Of a stretch of 64,000 nt of DNA, positions 55,931 to 64,000 are shown in pieces. The DNA is from JAVJST01 sp965229715 (GTDB lineage: Bacteria > Pseudomonadota > Alphaproteobacteria > Rhodospirillales > Casp-alpha2). The notes under the pieces were generated by a model. It saw only the letters and a program-made list of their open reading frames with translations. It was not told the origin of the DNA and made no database searches. Every line of letters begins with the position of its first letter. Within the stretch, counting starts at the first letter, position 1. The translations under genes were made by a program, and so were the position numbers. The DNA is taken from positions 372,001-436,000 of the forward strand of contig CBDDJL010000004.1 of assembly GCA_965229715.1 (NCBI GenBank). The letters run 5' to 3'.

Positions 55931-58687
55931 ATGCCGGAGGAAGGCAAAGCCGCTCCGACTCTTTCCATCAGCAAATACTACAATGGTTCGCACTTCAGAG
56001 CCGATACCTGGAACAGACTGAAGAACACGGCGCAGCGCCTGCGCGAGGGCCGAGACGTTGCCAAGAACGTCGATATTGCGCGCGAGTTGCTCGACACGCT
56101 CATGCCTTTCGAGACGTACTGGGCGTTTCCGGGCCACCACGACTTCATGCTGCTCTACCGCCTGCTCGACGGCGAAGAGTTCCGCGCCCTTCATCGCGTT
56201 ACCGAACAGATCGTCGGCGCTTTGATGAGCGGCAGCTATCGGCGCAAGCACATCATGCTCGATCATCATCACAGCGCCGAGGATATCGACTACGGCGACG
56301 GTGAGGATGACGAGGAAACACACGTCCGCGATCGTCGGCGGCCCTACTTCGAAGTCATGTTCGTCGACGATTTGGGTCCGCAGCAGCAACGCCATCAACG
56401 CGACGGTCTGGTCGGCATGCGCCGGGACGAAGATCCGTTCACCTACGAGCCCGTTTTCGTGCCGAGTTTCGAGGACGCCTTAATCGCCACACTGTTCAAC
56501 CACAACATCCAGGCAGCGGTGATCCGTTTCGGCTTCGGCCTTAAATCCAAACACGACCTGCCGGTGCTGAAGCGCTACCTGAAACAGGCGCATTTCGAAA
56601 ATCTGGAAGATCTCGACCCGCAGGACTACGGCGTCGTCCTCGCCGAATTGATCCACGACGTGCGTCCCGAACTGGACCTGTTTCTCGTGACCGACCAGGC
56701 CGTAGAAGAAATCGCCGGCCGCGTCGGCGAATGCTGCGACCGGGTGTTTTACAACCAGGAAGATTTCCTGGAACTGCACCTGAATGTCCTTCGCGGCGTG
56801 GAAGCCCGGTTCCAGTCGCCGTTCTTTACCGCGCTTCGGACCTATGCCCAACAGCCGACGGGCGTGTTTCATGCGCTCCCCATTTCGCGCGGCAAGTCGA
56901 TCTCGAAATCCAACTGGATTCGCGATATGGGCGATTTCTACGGCATGAACATCTTTCTTGCCGAGACATCGGCGACGTCGGGCGGTCTCGACTCGCTGCT
57001 GGAACCGCATGGTCCGATCAAGGAGGCGCAGGAACTGGCCGCCAGGGCGTTCGGTTCCAAGAAAACGTTTTTCGCCACCAACGGCACGTCGACCTGCAAC
57101 AAGATCGTCGTCCAGGCCCTCGTGCGACCGGGCGATATCGTGCTGGTCGACCGCGACTGCCACAAGTCGCATCACTACGGCATGGTGCTGGCCGGCGCCC
57201 AGGTGGTCTATCTCGACTCCTATCCCCTGCATGAGTACTCGATGTACGGCGCCGTTCCGCTCCGCACCATCAAGGGCGAATTGCTGAAGCTGAAGGCGGC
57301 CGGCAAACTCGACCGGGTCCGCATGCTGCTGCTGACGAACTGCACCTTCGATGGCGTCGTCTACAATGTCGAACAGGTCATGGAAGAATGCCTCGCGATC
57401 AAACCGGATCTCGTCTTCCTATGGGACGAGGCATGGTTCGGTTTCGCCCGTTTCGGGCCGACATATCGCCAGCGTACCGGCATGCAGTCGGCGGCGACGT
57501 TGCGCGAGCGCTTCAAAAGCGAAGAGTACCGCGAAGCCTATGCGGCATATCGGGACGACATGGCGGATGTCACCGATGACGACGTCGAGACGCTTCTCGA
57601 GCGCCGCCTCATGCCCGACCCAGATGTCGCCCGGGTTCGCGTGTATTCGACGCAATCGACCCACAAAACCCTCACGTCTCTGCGCCAGGGATCGATGATC
57701 CATGTCTACGATCAGGATTTCAGTTCCCAGGTCGAGGAGCCGTTCCACGAAGCCTTCATGACCCATACGTCGACGTCGCCGAATTACCAGATACTCGCCT
57801 CGCTCGATGTCGGCCGCCGGCAGGTCGAACTCGAAGGGTTCGAGCTGGTCCAGAAGCAGGTCGAGATGGCCATGGTGCTGCGCCAGCGCATCCGCACCCA
57901 TCCGCTGCTGCAGAAATACTTCAAGGTTCTGACCGTGGGCGACATGATTCCGGAGGCCTATCGCCTGTCCGGAATCGAGACGTACTATGACCCCGACCAC
58001 GGCTGGAACGATATCTGGCAGGCGTGGGCGACCGACGAGTTCGCGCTCGATGCGACGCGCGTCACGATCTGCGTCAACGATACCGGCCTCAACGGCGACA
58101 CCTTCAAGAACGACGTCTTGATGGATCAGTACGGCATCCAGATCAACAAGACCTCGCGCAACACCGTCTTGTTCATGACCAACATCGGCACCACGCGCAG
58201 CTCGATCGCCTATCTGATCGAGGTCTTCGTCAAAATCGCCAAGGAACTCGATGAACGTTTCGAGGATATGAACACGGCCGAACGCCGCATTCAGGCAAAG
58301 AAGGTCAATGCGCTGGCCAACGAGTTGCCGCCGCTGCCCGATTTCTCACGGTTTCACGATGCCTTCCGGCTGGATGCCGCGTCGGGCACGCCGGAGGGCG
58401 ACATGCGGAGCGCGTTCTTCCTGTCCTATGAAGAAACCGCGTGCGAGTACCTCGGCCTCGACGACGGCACCCTCGACGCGGCCATGGAAAGCGGCCGCGA
58501 GGTCGTGTCGTCGACCTTCATTATCCCCTATCCCCCGGGTTTCCCGATTCTCGTGCCGGGACAGGTGATCAGTGAGGAAATCATTACATTCTTGCGAAAT
58601 CTCGACGTCACCGAGATCCACGGCTACAGACCCGATCTCGGTCTTCGGGTCTTCACGGAAGACGCTCTGAACGAGCGCCGGTCCTGA
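55931..58687 (+). CDS. PLP-dependent Orn/Lys/Arg decarboxylase
   Basis: This 918-residue fold-type I PLP enzyme is in the acid-inducible/biodegradative decarboxylase class. The N-terminal ~330 residues form an atypical wing-like domain with His/Asp-rich loops (HIMLDHHHSAEDIDYGDGED). The catalytic core shows FFATNGTSTCNKIVVQALV, DRDCHKSHHYG, LFLWDEAWFGFARF-like sequence and PLP Lys579 in STQSTHKTLTSLRQGSM. The C-terminal domain has FIIPYPPGFPILVPGQVI. Products would be putrescine, cadaverine or agmatine; the exact substrate cannot be read by eye. The 10-bp gap and GGGAGA site support co-expression with the nitrilase. Confidence 0.93.
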   Translation: MPEEGKAAPTLSISKYYNGSHFRADTWNRLKNTAQRLREGRDVAKNVDIARELLDTLMPFETYWAFPGHHDFMLLYRLLDGEEFRALHRVTEQIVGALMSGSYRRKHIMLDHHHSAEDIDYGDGEDDEETHVRDRRRPYFEVMFVDDLGPQQQRHQRDGLVGMRRDEDPFTYEPVFVPSFEDALIATLFNHNIQAAVIRFGFGLKSKHDLPVLKRYLKQAHFENLEDLDPQDYGVVLAELIHDVRPELDLFLVTDQAVEEIAGRVGECCDRVFYNQEDFLELHLNVLRGVEARFQSPFFTALRTYAQQPTGVFHALPISRGKSISKSNWIRDMGDFYGMNIFLAETSATSGGLDSLLEPHGPIKEAQELAARAFGSKKTFFATNGTSTCNKIVVQALVRPGDIVLVDRDCHKSHHYGMVLAGAQVVYLDSYPLHEYSMYGAVPLRTIKGELLKLKAAGKLDRVRMLLLTNCTFDGVVYNVEQVMEECLAIKPDLVFLWDEAWFGFARFGPTYRQRTGMQSAATLRERFKSEEYREAYAAYRDDMADVTDDDVETLLERRLMPDPDVARVRVYSTQSTHKTLTSLRQGSMIHVYDQDFSSQVEEPFHEAFMTHTSTSPNYQILASLDVGRRQVELEGFELVQKQVEMAMVLRQRIRTHPLLQKYFKVLTVGDMIPEAYRLSGIETYYDPDHGWNDIWQAWATDEFALDATRVTICVNDTGLNGDTFKNDVLMDQYGIQINKTSRNTVLFMTNIGTTRSSIAYLIEVFVKIAKELDERFEDMNTAERRIQAKKVNALANELPPLPDFSRFHDAFRLDAASGTPEGDMRSAFFLSYEETACEYLGLDDGTLDAAMESGREVVSSTFIIPYPPGFPILVPGQVISEEIITFLRNLDVTEIHGYRPDLGLRVFTEDALNERRS

Positions 58688-58730
58688 ATGAAGGACCACA
58701 ATCAATCATAAAACTGGGAGACAATCTGCG

Positions 58731-60437
58731 ATGAACGCGCAAACCAAAAAGGCGACCGCCCGCAAAACGTCCACGAAGAAAAAGACGGCGGCGAAGAAAC
58801 CTGCGGCCAGGAAGTCGGCAGCCAAACCGGCTGCGTCCAAGAAACCGGCAACCAAGAAATCGGCTGCAAAGAAGCCGACAGCCAAAACGACCGCGAAGAA
58901 ATCGGCTGCAAAGAAGCCGGCAGCCAAAACCGCCGCAAAGAAATCGGCGCCGAAGAAGAAGACAGCCCGGAAAACGCCTGCGCGCAAGCGGACCCAGCGT
59001 CTTCGCAACATGTCGGAGGTTCGCCGCTACTTCCATCGCAACGAGGACCCGATCTTTTTCATCAGTGCAACCAATTTCAACCTGCTCGGCATCGACGAAT
59101 GGTGTCGGAACTTCAAGTACATCAACTATCTCGATTGCTACGACGGGCGTCATCCGAACACGCTCGTCCCCATCGAGCAGCCCCACCCGGAATTCGAATC
59201 GATCGAGGACATCAACGCCTACCTGCTTGAGCACAAACAGGTCATCGACTTCATCAAGTCGCGCGGCGGCAAACCGAAGGCGGTTTTCCTGATGTTCGAC
59301 GAACGGGTCGAAAAATTGTGCAAGGAACTCGGCATCGAAGTGTGGTTCCCGAAAGCCAAGCTGCGCGAGCACATCGACCACAAGATCGAAACGGTTCGCA
59401 TCGGCAACAAGGCCGGCGTGCCCAGCGTGCCCAACGTGCTGACCCGGATCGACAGCTGGGACGACCTGAAAAAGACTCACAAGGAACTCGGAAGCGACCT
59501 GGTGCTGCAATCCGCCTTCGGCGATTCCGGACACACCACCTTCTTCATCAAGAACGAGCGCGATTTCCGTCGCCATGAGCACGAGATCGTCGGCCAGGGC
59601 GAAATCAAGGTCATGAAGCGGATTACCTGCCGCGGTTCGGCGATCGAGGCCTGCGCGACGAAGAAAGGCACCGTCGTCGGCCCGCTGATGACCGAACTCG
59701 TCGGGTTCCCGGAGTTGACGCCCTACCGTGGCGGCTGGTGCGGCAACGAGATCTTCAGCACCGCCTTCACACCGGCCATTCGCCAGAAAGCGCGCGAATA
59801 CACGTTCCAGTTCGGCAATCAACTGGTCAAGGAAGGATACCGCGGTTACTTCGAACTCGACTTCCTGATCGATCAGAAGTCCGGCGAAATCTATCTCGGC
59901 GAATGCAACCCGCGCATTACCGGCGCCAGTTCGATGACCAACCATGCCGCCTTTGCGCACGCCGACGCGCCGTTGTTCCTGTTCCACCTGCTTGAGTTCT
60001 CGGGTGTCCCGTTCGACCTCGACGTCAACGAGCTCAACGACCGCTGGGCGGATGCGGAGAACATCGACTCGTGGTGCCAGATGGTCGTCAAGCACACCGA
60101 AGACTCGGTCGACATCATCACCCAGGCGCCGGAAAGCGGCATCTGGAGCCTTCATGCGGACGGCTCTGTGCACTACAACCGCTTCGATTATCACCGCCGC
60201 GCGGTCGAAAGCGAAGCCGAGGCTTTTTTCATTCGCATCCTCAAGCCCGGCGATTACCGCTACGAGGGCGCGGATCTCGGCATTCTGGTGACGCGCGGGC
60301 GGGCAATGGATAACCGGTTCCGGCTGACCAAACGCGCCAAGTCCTGGATCGACGGCATCAAATCGAAGTTCGTGGCCCGACCGCTACCGACCGCCGAGTC
60401 GCTGGCGACCGACGACCACGCCTTCAAGATGCTCTGA
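58731..60437 (+). CDS. ATP-grasp ligase with a lysine/alanine-rich histone-H1-like N-terminal tail
   Basis: The protein has 568 residues. Residues 1-92 hold about 29 Lys and 25 Ala in KKSAAKKP-like repeats, resembling histone H1 or AlgP-type tails. From Met94 (MSEVRRYFHRNEDP) the ATP-grasp core begins: VLQSAFGDSGHTTFF (ATP lid), GYFELDFLIDQKSGE and YLGECNPRITGASSMTN (metal and phosphate ligands, E-x-N-P-R). Such enzymes, often mislabelled biotin carboxylase, join a carboxylate to an amine through acyl-phosphate. GGGAGA precedes the ATG at 58731 and none precedes Met94, so the tail is translated. Substrates are unknown; the neighbouring decarboxylase suggests a diamine acceptor. Confidence 0.88.
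   Translation: MNAQTKKATARKTSTKKKTAAKKPAARKSAAKPAASKKPATKKSAAKKPTAKTTAKKSAAKKPAAKTAAKKSAPKKKTARKTPARKRTQRLRNMSEVRRYFHRNEDPIFFISATNFNLLGIDEWCRNFKYINYLDCYDGRHPNTLVPIEQPHPEFESIEDINAYLLEHKQVIDFIKSRGGKPKAVFLMFDERVEKLCKELGIEVWFPKAKLREHIDHKIETVRIGNKAGVPSVPNVLTRIDSWDDLKKTHKELGSDLVLQSAFGDSGHTTFFIKNERDFRRHEHEIVGQGEIKVMKRITCRGSAIEACATKKGTVVGPLMTELVGFPELTPYRGGWCGNEIFSTAFTPAIRQKAREYTFQFGNQLVKEGYRGYFELDFLIDQKSGEIYLGECNPRITGASSMTNHAAFAHADAPLFLFHLLEFSGVPFDLDVNELNDRWADAENIDSWCQMVVKHTEDSVDIITQAPESGIWSLHADGSVHYNRFDYHRRAVESEAEAFFIRILKPGDYRYEGADLGILVTRGRAMDNRFRLTKRAKSWIDGIKSKFVARPLPTAESLATDDHAFKML
58854..58930. repeat. 42-bp-period direct repeat inside the lysine-rich tail
   Basis: A 35-bp segment at 58854-58888 recurs at 58896-58930 with one difference. 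It encodes the KKSAAKKP motif. This shows recent tandem growth of the tail and predicts length variation among strains. Confidence 0.75.
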
Positions 60438-60461
60438 ACATCATAGACGGCGGCCGGTCTC

Positions 60462-61448
60462 GTGGCGTTTAATTTCGAATCGGTCGTCGAGGCAAGCGCA
60501 GGCGCGCGCTGGCGCTCCCTGTTCGACCAATCGTGGCCGGCGTACGAACGCTGGTTCCTGAGCGACGGCATCGGCGCGCGGCAAACCTATCTCGCAGGCT
60601 ATCGGGCATTGAAGAAATCGATGCCCGAACTCGTCCCGACCTACGAGAAGCTATGCGAGCTTGCCGGCGGCGGCGATCTGCAGGCGCGGTTCCTCAGTTA
60701 CTATTGCCCACCGGCCTATCTCGCCGGATGTTCGCAGGCGATCTGGCCCGGCGATGAACCGCTGCTGGTCAGGAACTACGACTACGCGCCGCAGCTGCTC
60801 GACGGCATCATTCTCTCGTCGAAATGGAACAAGCACCGCGTCACGGCGATCTCGGATGGCCTGTTCGGCGTCGTCGACGGCATCAACGACGCCGGCCTCG
60901 CGATCTCGCTGACCTTCGGCGGCCGCCGGATCGTCGGCGACGGGTTCGGGGTCCCGCTGATCCTCCGCTACGTGTTGGAGTTCTGTTCCGATATCAAGCA
61001 AGCGGTCGATGCGTTGAAGCGTGTGCCGTGTCACATGGCCTATAACGTTACCGCCATCGACAAGTCCGGCAAGTACGCGACCGTGCTGCTATCGCCGGAC
61101 CGCGCGGCCATCGTCACCGATTCACCCGTCGCCACCAACCACCAGGAACGCGTCGAATGGCACCGCCATGCACGCGCCACGGCGACGGTCGAGCGCGAAC
61201 GGTTTCTGCTGCACCGACTGACCTTGCATGACGAGCCCGCCGAGACGTTCATCGGCGCATTCCTGAAGCCGCCGCTCTATTCGACCGCCTACGGGCGCGG
61301 GTTCGGCACGCTTTACACGTCAGTCTATTGGCCGGCGCGGGGCATTGCGGAGTATCGCTGGCCCGGCGAGACTTGGTCCCACAAGGTTCGCTCCCCCAAG
61401 GACGGCATACGGACAGTGCGCTATCCGGAACAGGTCGCGGCATCCTGA
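60462..61448 (+). CDS. C45-family self-processing acyltransferase/Ntn hydrolase
   Basis: The protein has 328 residues, from a GTG 24 bp after the ATP-grasp gene. LAGCSQAIWPG holds the likely nucleophile Cys90, exposed by cleavage after Gly89; PLLVRNYDYAPQL and VDGINDAGLAISLTFGGRR are typical of acyl-CoA:6-aminopenicillanic acid acyltransferase-like (C45) proteins. It would hydrolyse or transfer an amide acyl group. Placement after a ligase suggests that it trims, matures or recycles the ligase product. No signal peptide is present, so it is cytosolic. Confidence 0.88.
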   Translation: MAFNFESVVEASAGARWRSLFDQSWPAYERWFLSDGIGARQTYLAGYRALKKSMPELVPTYEKLCELAGGGDLQARFLSYYCPPAYLAGCSQAIWPGDEPLLVRNYDYAPQLLDGIILSSKWNKHRVTAISDGLFGVVDGINDAGLAISLTFGGRRIVGDGFGVPLILRYVLEFCSDIKQAVDALKRVPCHMAYNVTAIDKSGKYATVLLSPDRAAIVTDSPVATNHQERVEWHRHARATATVERERFLLHRLTLHDEPAETFIGAFLKPPLYSTAYGRGFGTLYTSVYWPARGIAEYRWPGETWSHKVRSPKDGIRTVRYPEQVAAS

Positions 61449-61466
61449 CCGGCGGGAGATCGGGGC

Positions 61467-62735
61467 ATGAAGTATCAAAAAGCGATCCATGCCGGCGCCA
61501 GAACCGACGAGTTCGTCTTCCATCGGCTCATTCCCTATATCGGCAACAAACGAAAACTGCTGCCGCTGATTGCCGAAGCCGTCGCCGCTACCGGTCTCGA
61601 CCCGAAAGCATCCGTCTTTGTCGATACGTTTGCCGGAACCGGTGTCGTATCGCGCTGGGCCAAGGCCGCAGGCTATCGCACCGTGGCCAACGACTGGGAG
61701 CCTTATGCCGAAATCATCAACCGGTGTTACATCGAGAGCAACGCAGCGCCCCTGACAACCGACGGACGGAGCTACGACGACCTGATCCGGGAGCTCGCCG
61801 CGCTGCCGGGCCGCGAAGATTGGGTCACCCGCCACCTGTGCCCTGCCGACGACGCCAAGCCCGATCTCGATCGCGAACGCCTCTTCTACATGCGAAAGAA
61901 CGGGCTGAAGATCGATGCGATCCGCGAACGGATCGCCGAATGGGACGCCCACGACTTACTCGGCCCTGAAACGCACGCATGCCTGATCGCCCCGCTGTTG
62001 TTCGCGGCCTGCTACCATGCGAACACATCCGGCGTGTTCAAGGGGTTTCACCGCGGTTGGGGCGGGCAAACCGGAACGGCGCTCTATCGGATTGCCGCCG
62101 ATCTCGTGATCGAGCCGGCCCGGTTTCTCGAAAACGGGCAAGACAATCTTGTACTGCGAAAAGACGCCGCCACGCTGATCGACGATCTTCGGGAACGCGG
62201 AATTCGTCCCGATATCGCCTATCTGGACCCGCCGTACAATCAACATCCGTACGGATCGAATTATCATGTCCTGAACTCGATCGCACTGTGGGACAAGCCG
62301 GTGCTGACGCAGAAGATCGAGGGCCGCGGAACCAAGTCGGCCATCCGCACCGATTGGCGCGACGAACGGCGGAGCGACTACAATCACAGGAGATCGGCGA
62401 CGTCTGCGTACCGGCAGCTCCTCACCGGTCTCGACGTGCCGTGGATGGCGACCAGCTACAGCACCGACGGAACCGTCTCCCTCGAAGCATTGATCGATGC
62501 CAACCGGGACGTCGGTGACGTAATGCCGTTCATGCAACCCTATAAACGGTACCGCGTTTCGTCGCAGCGATTCTCAGCGAAACCGGTCAACGTCGAGTTC
62601 GTGCTGCTCACCCGGCGCGGCCGACGCCCCCGGCTATCGACCGACGAAATCGTATCGCGCATCGTCGAACTGGAACATGAAGGGTTGTGCGGACACCCCG
62701 AGATAGCGGGCGACGCCGCGTCAACCCTCGGCTGA
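61467..62735 (+). CDS. DNA adenine-N6 methyltransferase (D12/Dam-like), solitary
   Basis: This 422-residue enzyme has the SAM motif I VDTFAGTGVVSRW and the catalytic DPPYNQHPYGSNYH (motif IV), as in D12-class (Dam-like) adenine methylases. A target-recognition insert lies between. No restriction endonuclease gene is adjacent, so it is an orphan methylase or has an unlinked partner. It starts 18 bp after the C45 gene behind GGGAGATCGGGG and is probably part of the same transcript. It overlaps the convergent sulfotransferase-like gene by 15 bp. Confidence 0.9.
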   Translation: MKYQKAIHAGARTDEFVFHRLIPYIGNKRKLLPLIAEAVAATGLDPKASVFVDTFAGTGVVSRWAKAAGYRTVANDWEPYAEIINRCYIESNAAPLTTDGRSYDDLIRELAALPGREDWVTRHLCPADDAKPDLDRERLFYMRKNGLKIDAIRERIAEWDAHDLLGPETHACLIAPLLFAACYHANTSGVFKGFHRGWGGQTGTALYRIAADLVIEPARFLENGQDNLVLRKDAATLIDDLRERGIRPDIAYLDPPYNQHPYGSNYHVLNSIALWDKPVLTQKIEGRGTKSAIRTDWRDERRSDYNHRRSATSAYRQLLTGLDVPWMATSYSTDGTVSLEALIDANRDVGDVMPFMQPYKRYRVSSQRFSAKPVNVEFVLLTRRGRRPRLSTDEIVSRIVELEHEGLCGHPEIAGDAASTLG

Positions 62736-63506
62736 ACGACCCTCTGCCGTCAACGCCCTGCGCCTCAGTTTCTCGTAGAACGGCCAATGATGATCGAGAA
62801 GCTCCCGGAGATGCGGTTCGGATGGCACCAGTTTCTCGAACTTCGCCTCTGCCTTTGCCGCCGCCTGCTCGCGGTCGATGGATCGTATCCCCTTGGACTG
62901 CGTCGCGTCCGTATGCCAGGCATCGACCTGTTTCCAGTCCTCCGGCTGTTCGCTGCCGCGCCAGTCGAACGCGCTGTCCGTGTAATCGAGTCCGATTTCC
63001 GACCAAAGTCGGCTCATGATCCCTTCGGTATCTTCCTGTATTGCCTCCGCCTCGACAATCGTCGGCCGGACGCCGGGAAGCGTGCAAAGCCACTCGTAAT
63101 GGCGCCACTGTGCCTCGAGGCCGATCTCCTCGAGGGTCAGATCGGGATCGAGTTTGTGATACGAGACGATGGACGCCATCGGGTTGCGAACCAGAAACAC
63201 ATGCGTCAGGCGTTCGGCGAACGCGACGTCGTCCCGCATTTGCGGATAGACGTAATAGCTCATATCCTTGAAGAACACGGGCGCGGCCTCACCGCGCGCG
63301 AGAAGCATGTCCCGGATATCGGCATACGCCTGCGGACGGTCCGGTTCGACATCGAAATGCGGCATCGTCCGCACCTCGCGATGCACATAGTAATCGTACA
63401 TGAACGGTTCGTGCGCACAGTCGAGGTCGCCGCGCTCGTACATCACGCGTTCGACGGCGGTCGACATCGATCGGGGATGACACCAAAGCGCGATAATCGG
63501 ATTCAT
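62721..63506 (-). CDS. Sulfotransferase-like protein
   Basis: This 261-residue protein has an N-terminal IIALWCHPRSMSTAVERVMY stretch, the 5'-phosphosulfate (P-loop-like) motif of sulfotransferases. VFFKDMSYYVYP and HVFLVRNPMASIVSYHKL correspond to the conserved strand and the 3'-phosphate binding motif. The acceptor is unknown. It ends 15 bp inside the methylase gene on the other strand and lies 24 bp after the MttB-like gene in the same direction. Confidence 0.85.
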   Translation of the reverse strand: MNPIIALWCHPRSMSTAVERVMYERGDLDCAHEPFMYDYYVHREVRTMPHFDVEPDRPQAYADIRDMLLARGEAAPVFFKDMSYYVYPQMRDDVAFAERLTHVFLVRNPMASIVSYHKLDPDLTLEEIGLEAQWRHYEWLCTLPGVRPTIVEAEAIQEDTEGIMSRLWSEIGLDYTDSAFDWRGSEQPEDWKQVDAWHTDATQSKGIRSIDREQAAAKAEAKFEKLVPSEPHLRELLDHHWPFYEKLRRRALTAEGRSAEG

Positions 63507-63530
63507 GAAGACCTCTTGTTCAGTACTGCA

Positions 63531-64000
63531 TCAGAAGTAATTCTGATCGGGCATGCTTTCCTTGCGCTTCGCGATGTAAGTCTGCAACGCCTCGTCGACA
63601 GCCGGATCGAGTCCCGGATCCTGCCACTCTTCGAGCCGTCTCTTCCAGAGCGCATTGGCCCGTTGTGCCGAATCCTGACCGCCATCCGCCAGCCATTGTT
63701 CATAGGCGTTGTTGTCGGCCGTTTCGGGCATGAAGAAGGCGGACTTGAAATTGGACTGCGTATGCGCGCTGCCGAGAAAATGCGCGCCCGGCCCCACTTC
63801 GCGGATCGCGTCCATCGCCTGTGCATTCTCGGAAAGATCGATGCCTTCGAAGAAGGCGGCGACCTTGCCGCAGAGATCGGCGTCGATGACGGTTTTCTCG
63901 AAGCTCGTCACCAGCCCGCCCTCGAGCCACCCCGTTGCGTGATTGACGATGTTGGCGCCGGCGAACAACGCCATCATCAGGCCCCACGTCGCTTCCTGTT
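63531..64000 (-). CDS. Second MttB-like methyltransferase family gene, C-terminal part, cut by the window edge
   Basis: The C-terminal ~155 residues lie in the window; the frame is open to the right edge. NIVNHATGWLEGGLVTSFEK and IDLSENAQAMDAIREVGPG align with the C-terminus of the MttB-like gene at 48313 (short match HALGWIEGGLCASFEK), so they are paralogues of the same family. It ends 24 bp before the sulfotransferase-like start. No in-frame UAG occurs in the visible part. Confidence 0.85.
   Translation of the reverse strand, partial: QEATWGLMMALFAGANIVNHATGWLEGGLVTSFEKTVIDADLCGKVAAFFEGIDLSENAQAMDAIREVGPGAHFLGSAHTQSNFKSAFFMPETADNNAYEQWLADGGQDSAQRANALWKRRLEEWQDPGLDPAVDEALQTYIAKRKESMPDQNYF

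Noticed and set aside
58653..60194. 513-residue antisense frame over the ATP-grasp gene
   Set aside because: It is a mirror of the lysine-rich tail and ATP-grasp core, ending in low-complexity Arg/Leu/Phe.
63531..63977. A complete small gene starting at the ATG at 63977
   Set aside because: The frame continues to the window edge with residues that fit the MttB family, so this ATG is internal.

Overview
The window is a GC-rich, gene-dense bacterial chromosome segment whose families point to an alphaproteobacterium, probably a Rhodospirillales- or Hyphomicrobiales-like heterotroph. The pointers are the run DUF1285 - CoA pyrophosphatase - DUF6111 - CCA-adding enzyme, the MoxR/DUF58/DUF4159 membrane cluster, a PAS_5-type protein, non-pyrrolysine MttB-like methyltransferases and mosaic palindromic intergenic repeats. 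No rRNA, tRNA or CRISPR array is visible. The taxonomic call is inference from gene content only.

Layout. 1-2.1 kb: the start of a bacterioferritin-like gene that seems to have lost its metal ligands, with an IS1182-family insertion 26 bp in front of its start codon. 2.3-9.7 kb: housekeeping and redox genes (YqgE/AlgH, a DsbD/ScsB-like reductase, a peroxiredoxin, RNase HI, a CDGSH iron-sulfur protein, a lipoprotein). 9.7-14.5 kb: a tandem glycine riboswitch followed by gcvT-gcvH-gcvP. 14.6-20 kb: a PotABCD-type ABC importer with a metallo-beta-lactamase-fold hydrolase, divergent from a TetR regulator with two matching operator palindromes. 20-26 kb: a PanE-like reductase, a DegP-like protease, a GbcA-like Rieske oxygenase divergent from a LuxR regulator, and a PBP4-type D,D-carboxypeptidase. 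26-31 kb: AlkA and a quinone/electrophile-stress operon (azoreductase, DoxX, glutathionyl-hydroquinone reductase, pirin) divergent from a LysR regulator. 31-43.4 kb: the MoxR cluster, DUF1285/NUDIX/DUF6111, a MASE1-PAS sensor kinase and cca. 43.4-45.1 kb: an AT-richer island with a MITE-like element, mosaic repeats and a PAS_5 protein. 45-51.7 kb: a methylated-amine block (DHDPS-family aldolase, TMADH/DgcA-like oxidoreductase, MttB-like protein, MBL hydrolase, LysR). 51.7-54.9 kb: a GNAT-TTC38-like fusion, a small hypothetical protein and a VOC protein. 54.96-62.7 kb: a five-gene operon. 62.7-64 kb: a sulfotransferase-like gene and the C-terminal part of a second MttB-like gene.

How the genes fit together. 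Several enzymes are consistent with breakdown of quaternary or methylated amines to glycine, which the riboswitch-controlled glycine cleavage system would then oxidise: the Rieske oxygenase, the TMADH/DgcA-like demethylase and two MttB-like proteins. This link is inference. The best candidate for an undescribed system is the operon at 54964-62735. It encodes a nitrilase-family amidase, a basic amino acid decarboxylase, an ATP-grasp ligase with a histone-H1-like lysine/alanine tail, a C45-type self-processing Ntn hydrolase and a solitary DNA adenine methylase. The first four have the chemistry expected for making, transferring and breaking an amide conjugate of a diamine or basic amino acid.
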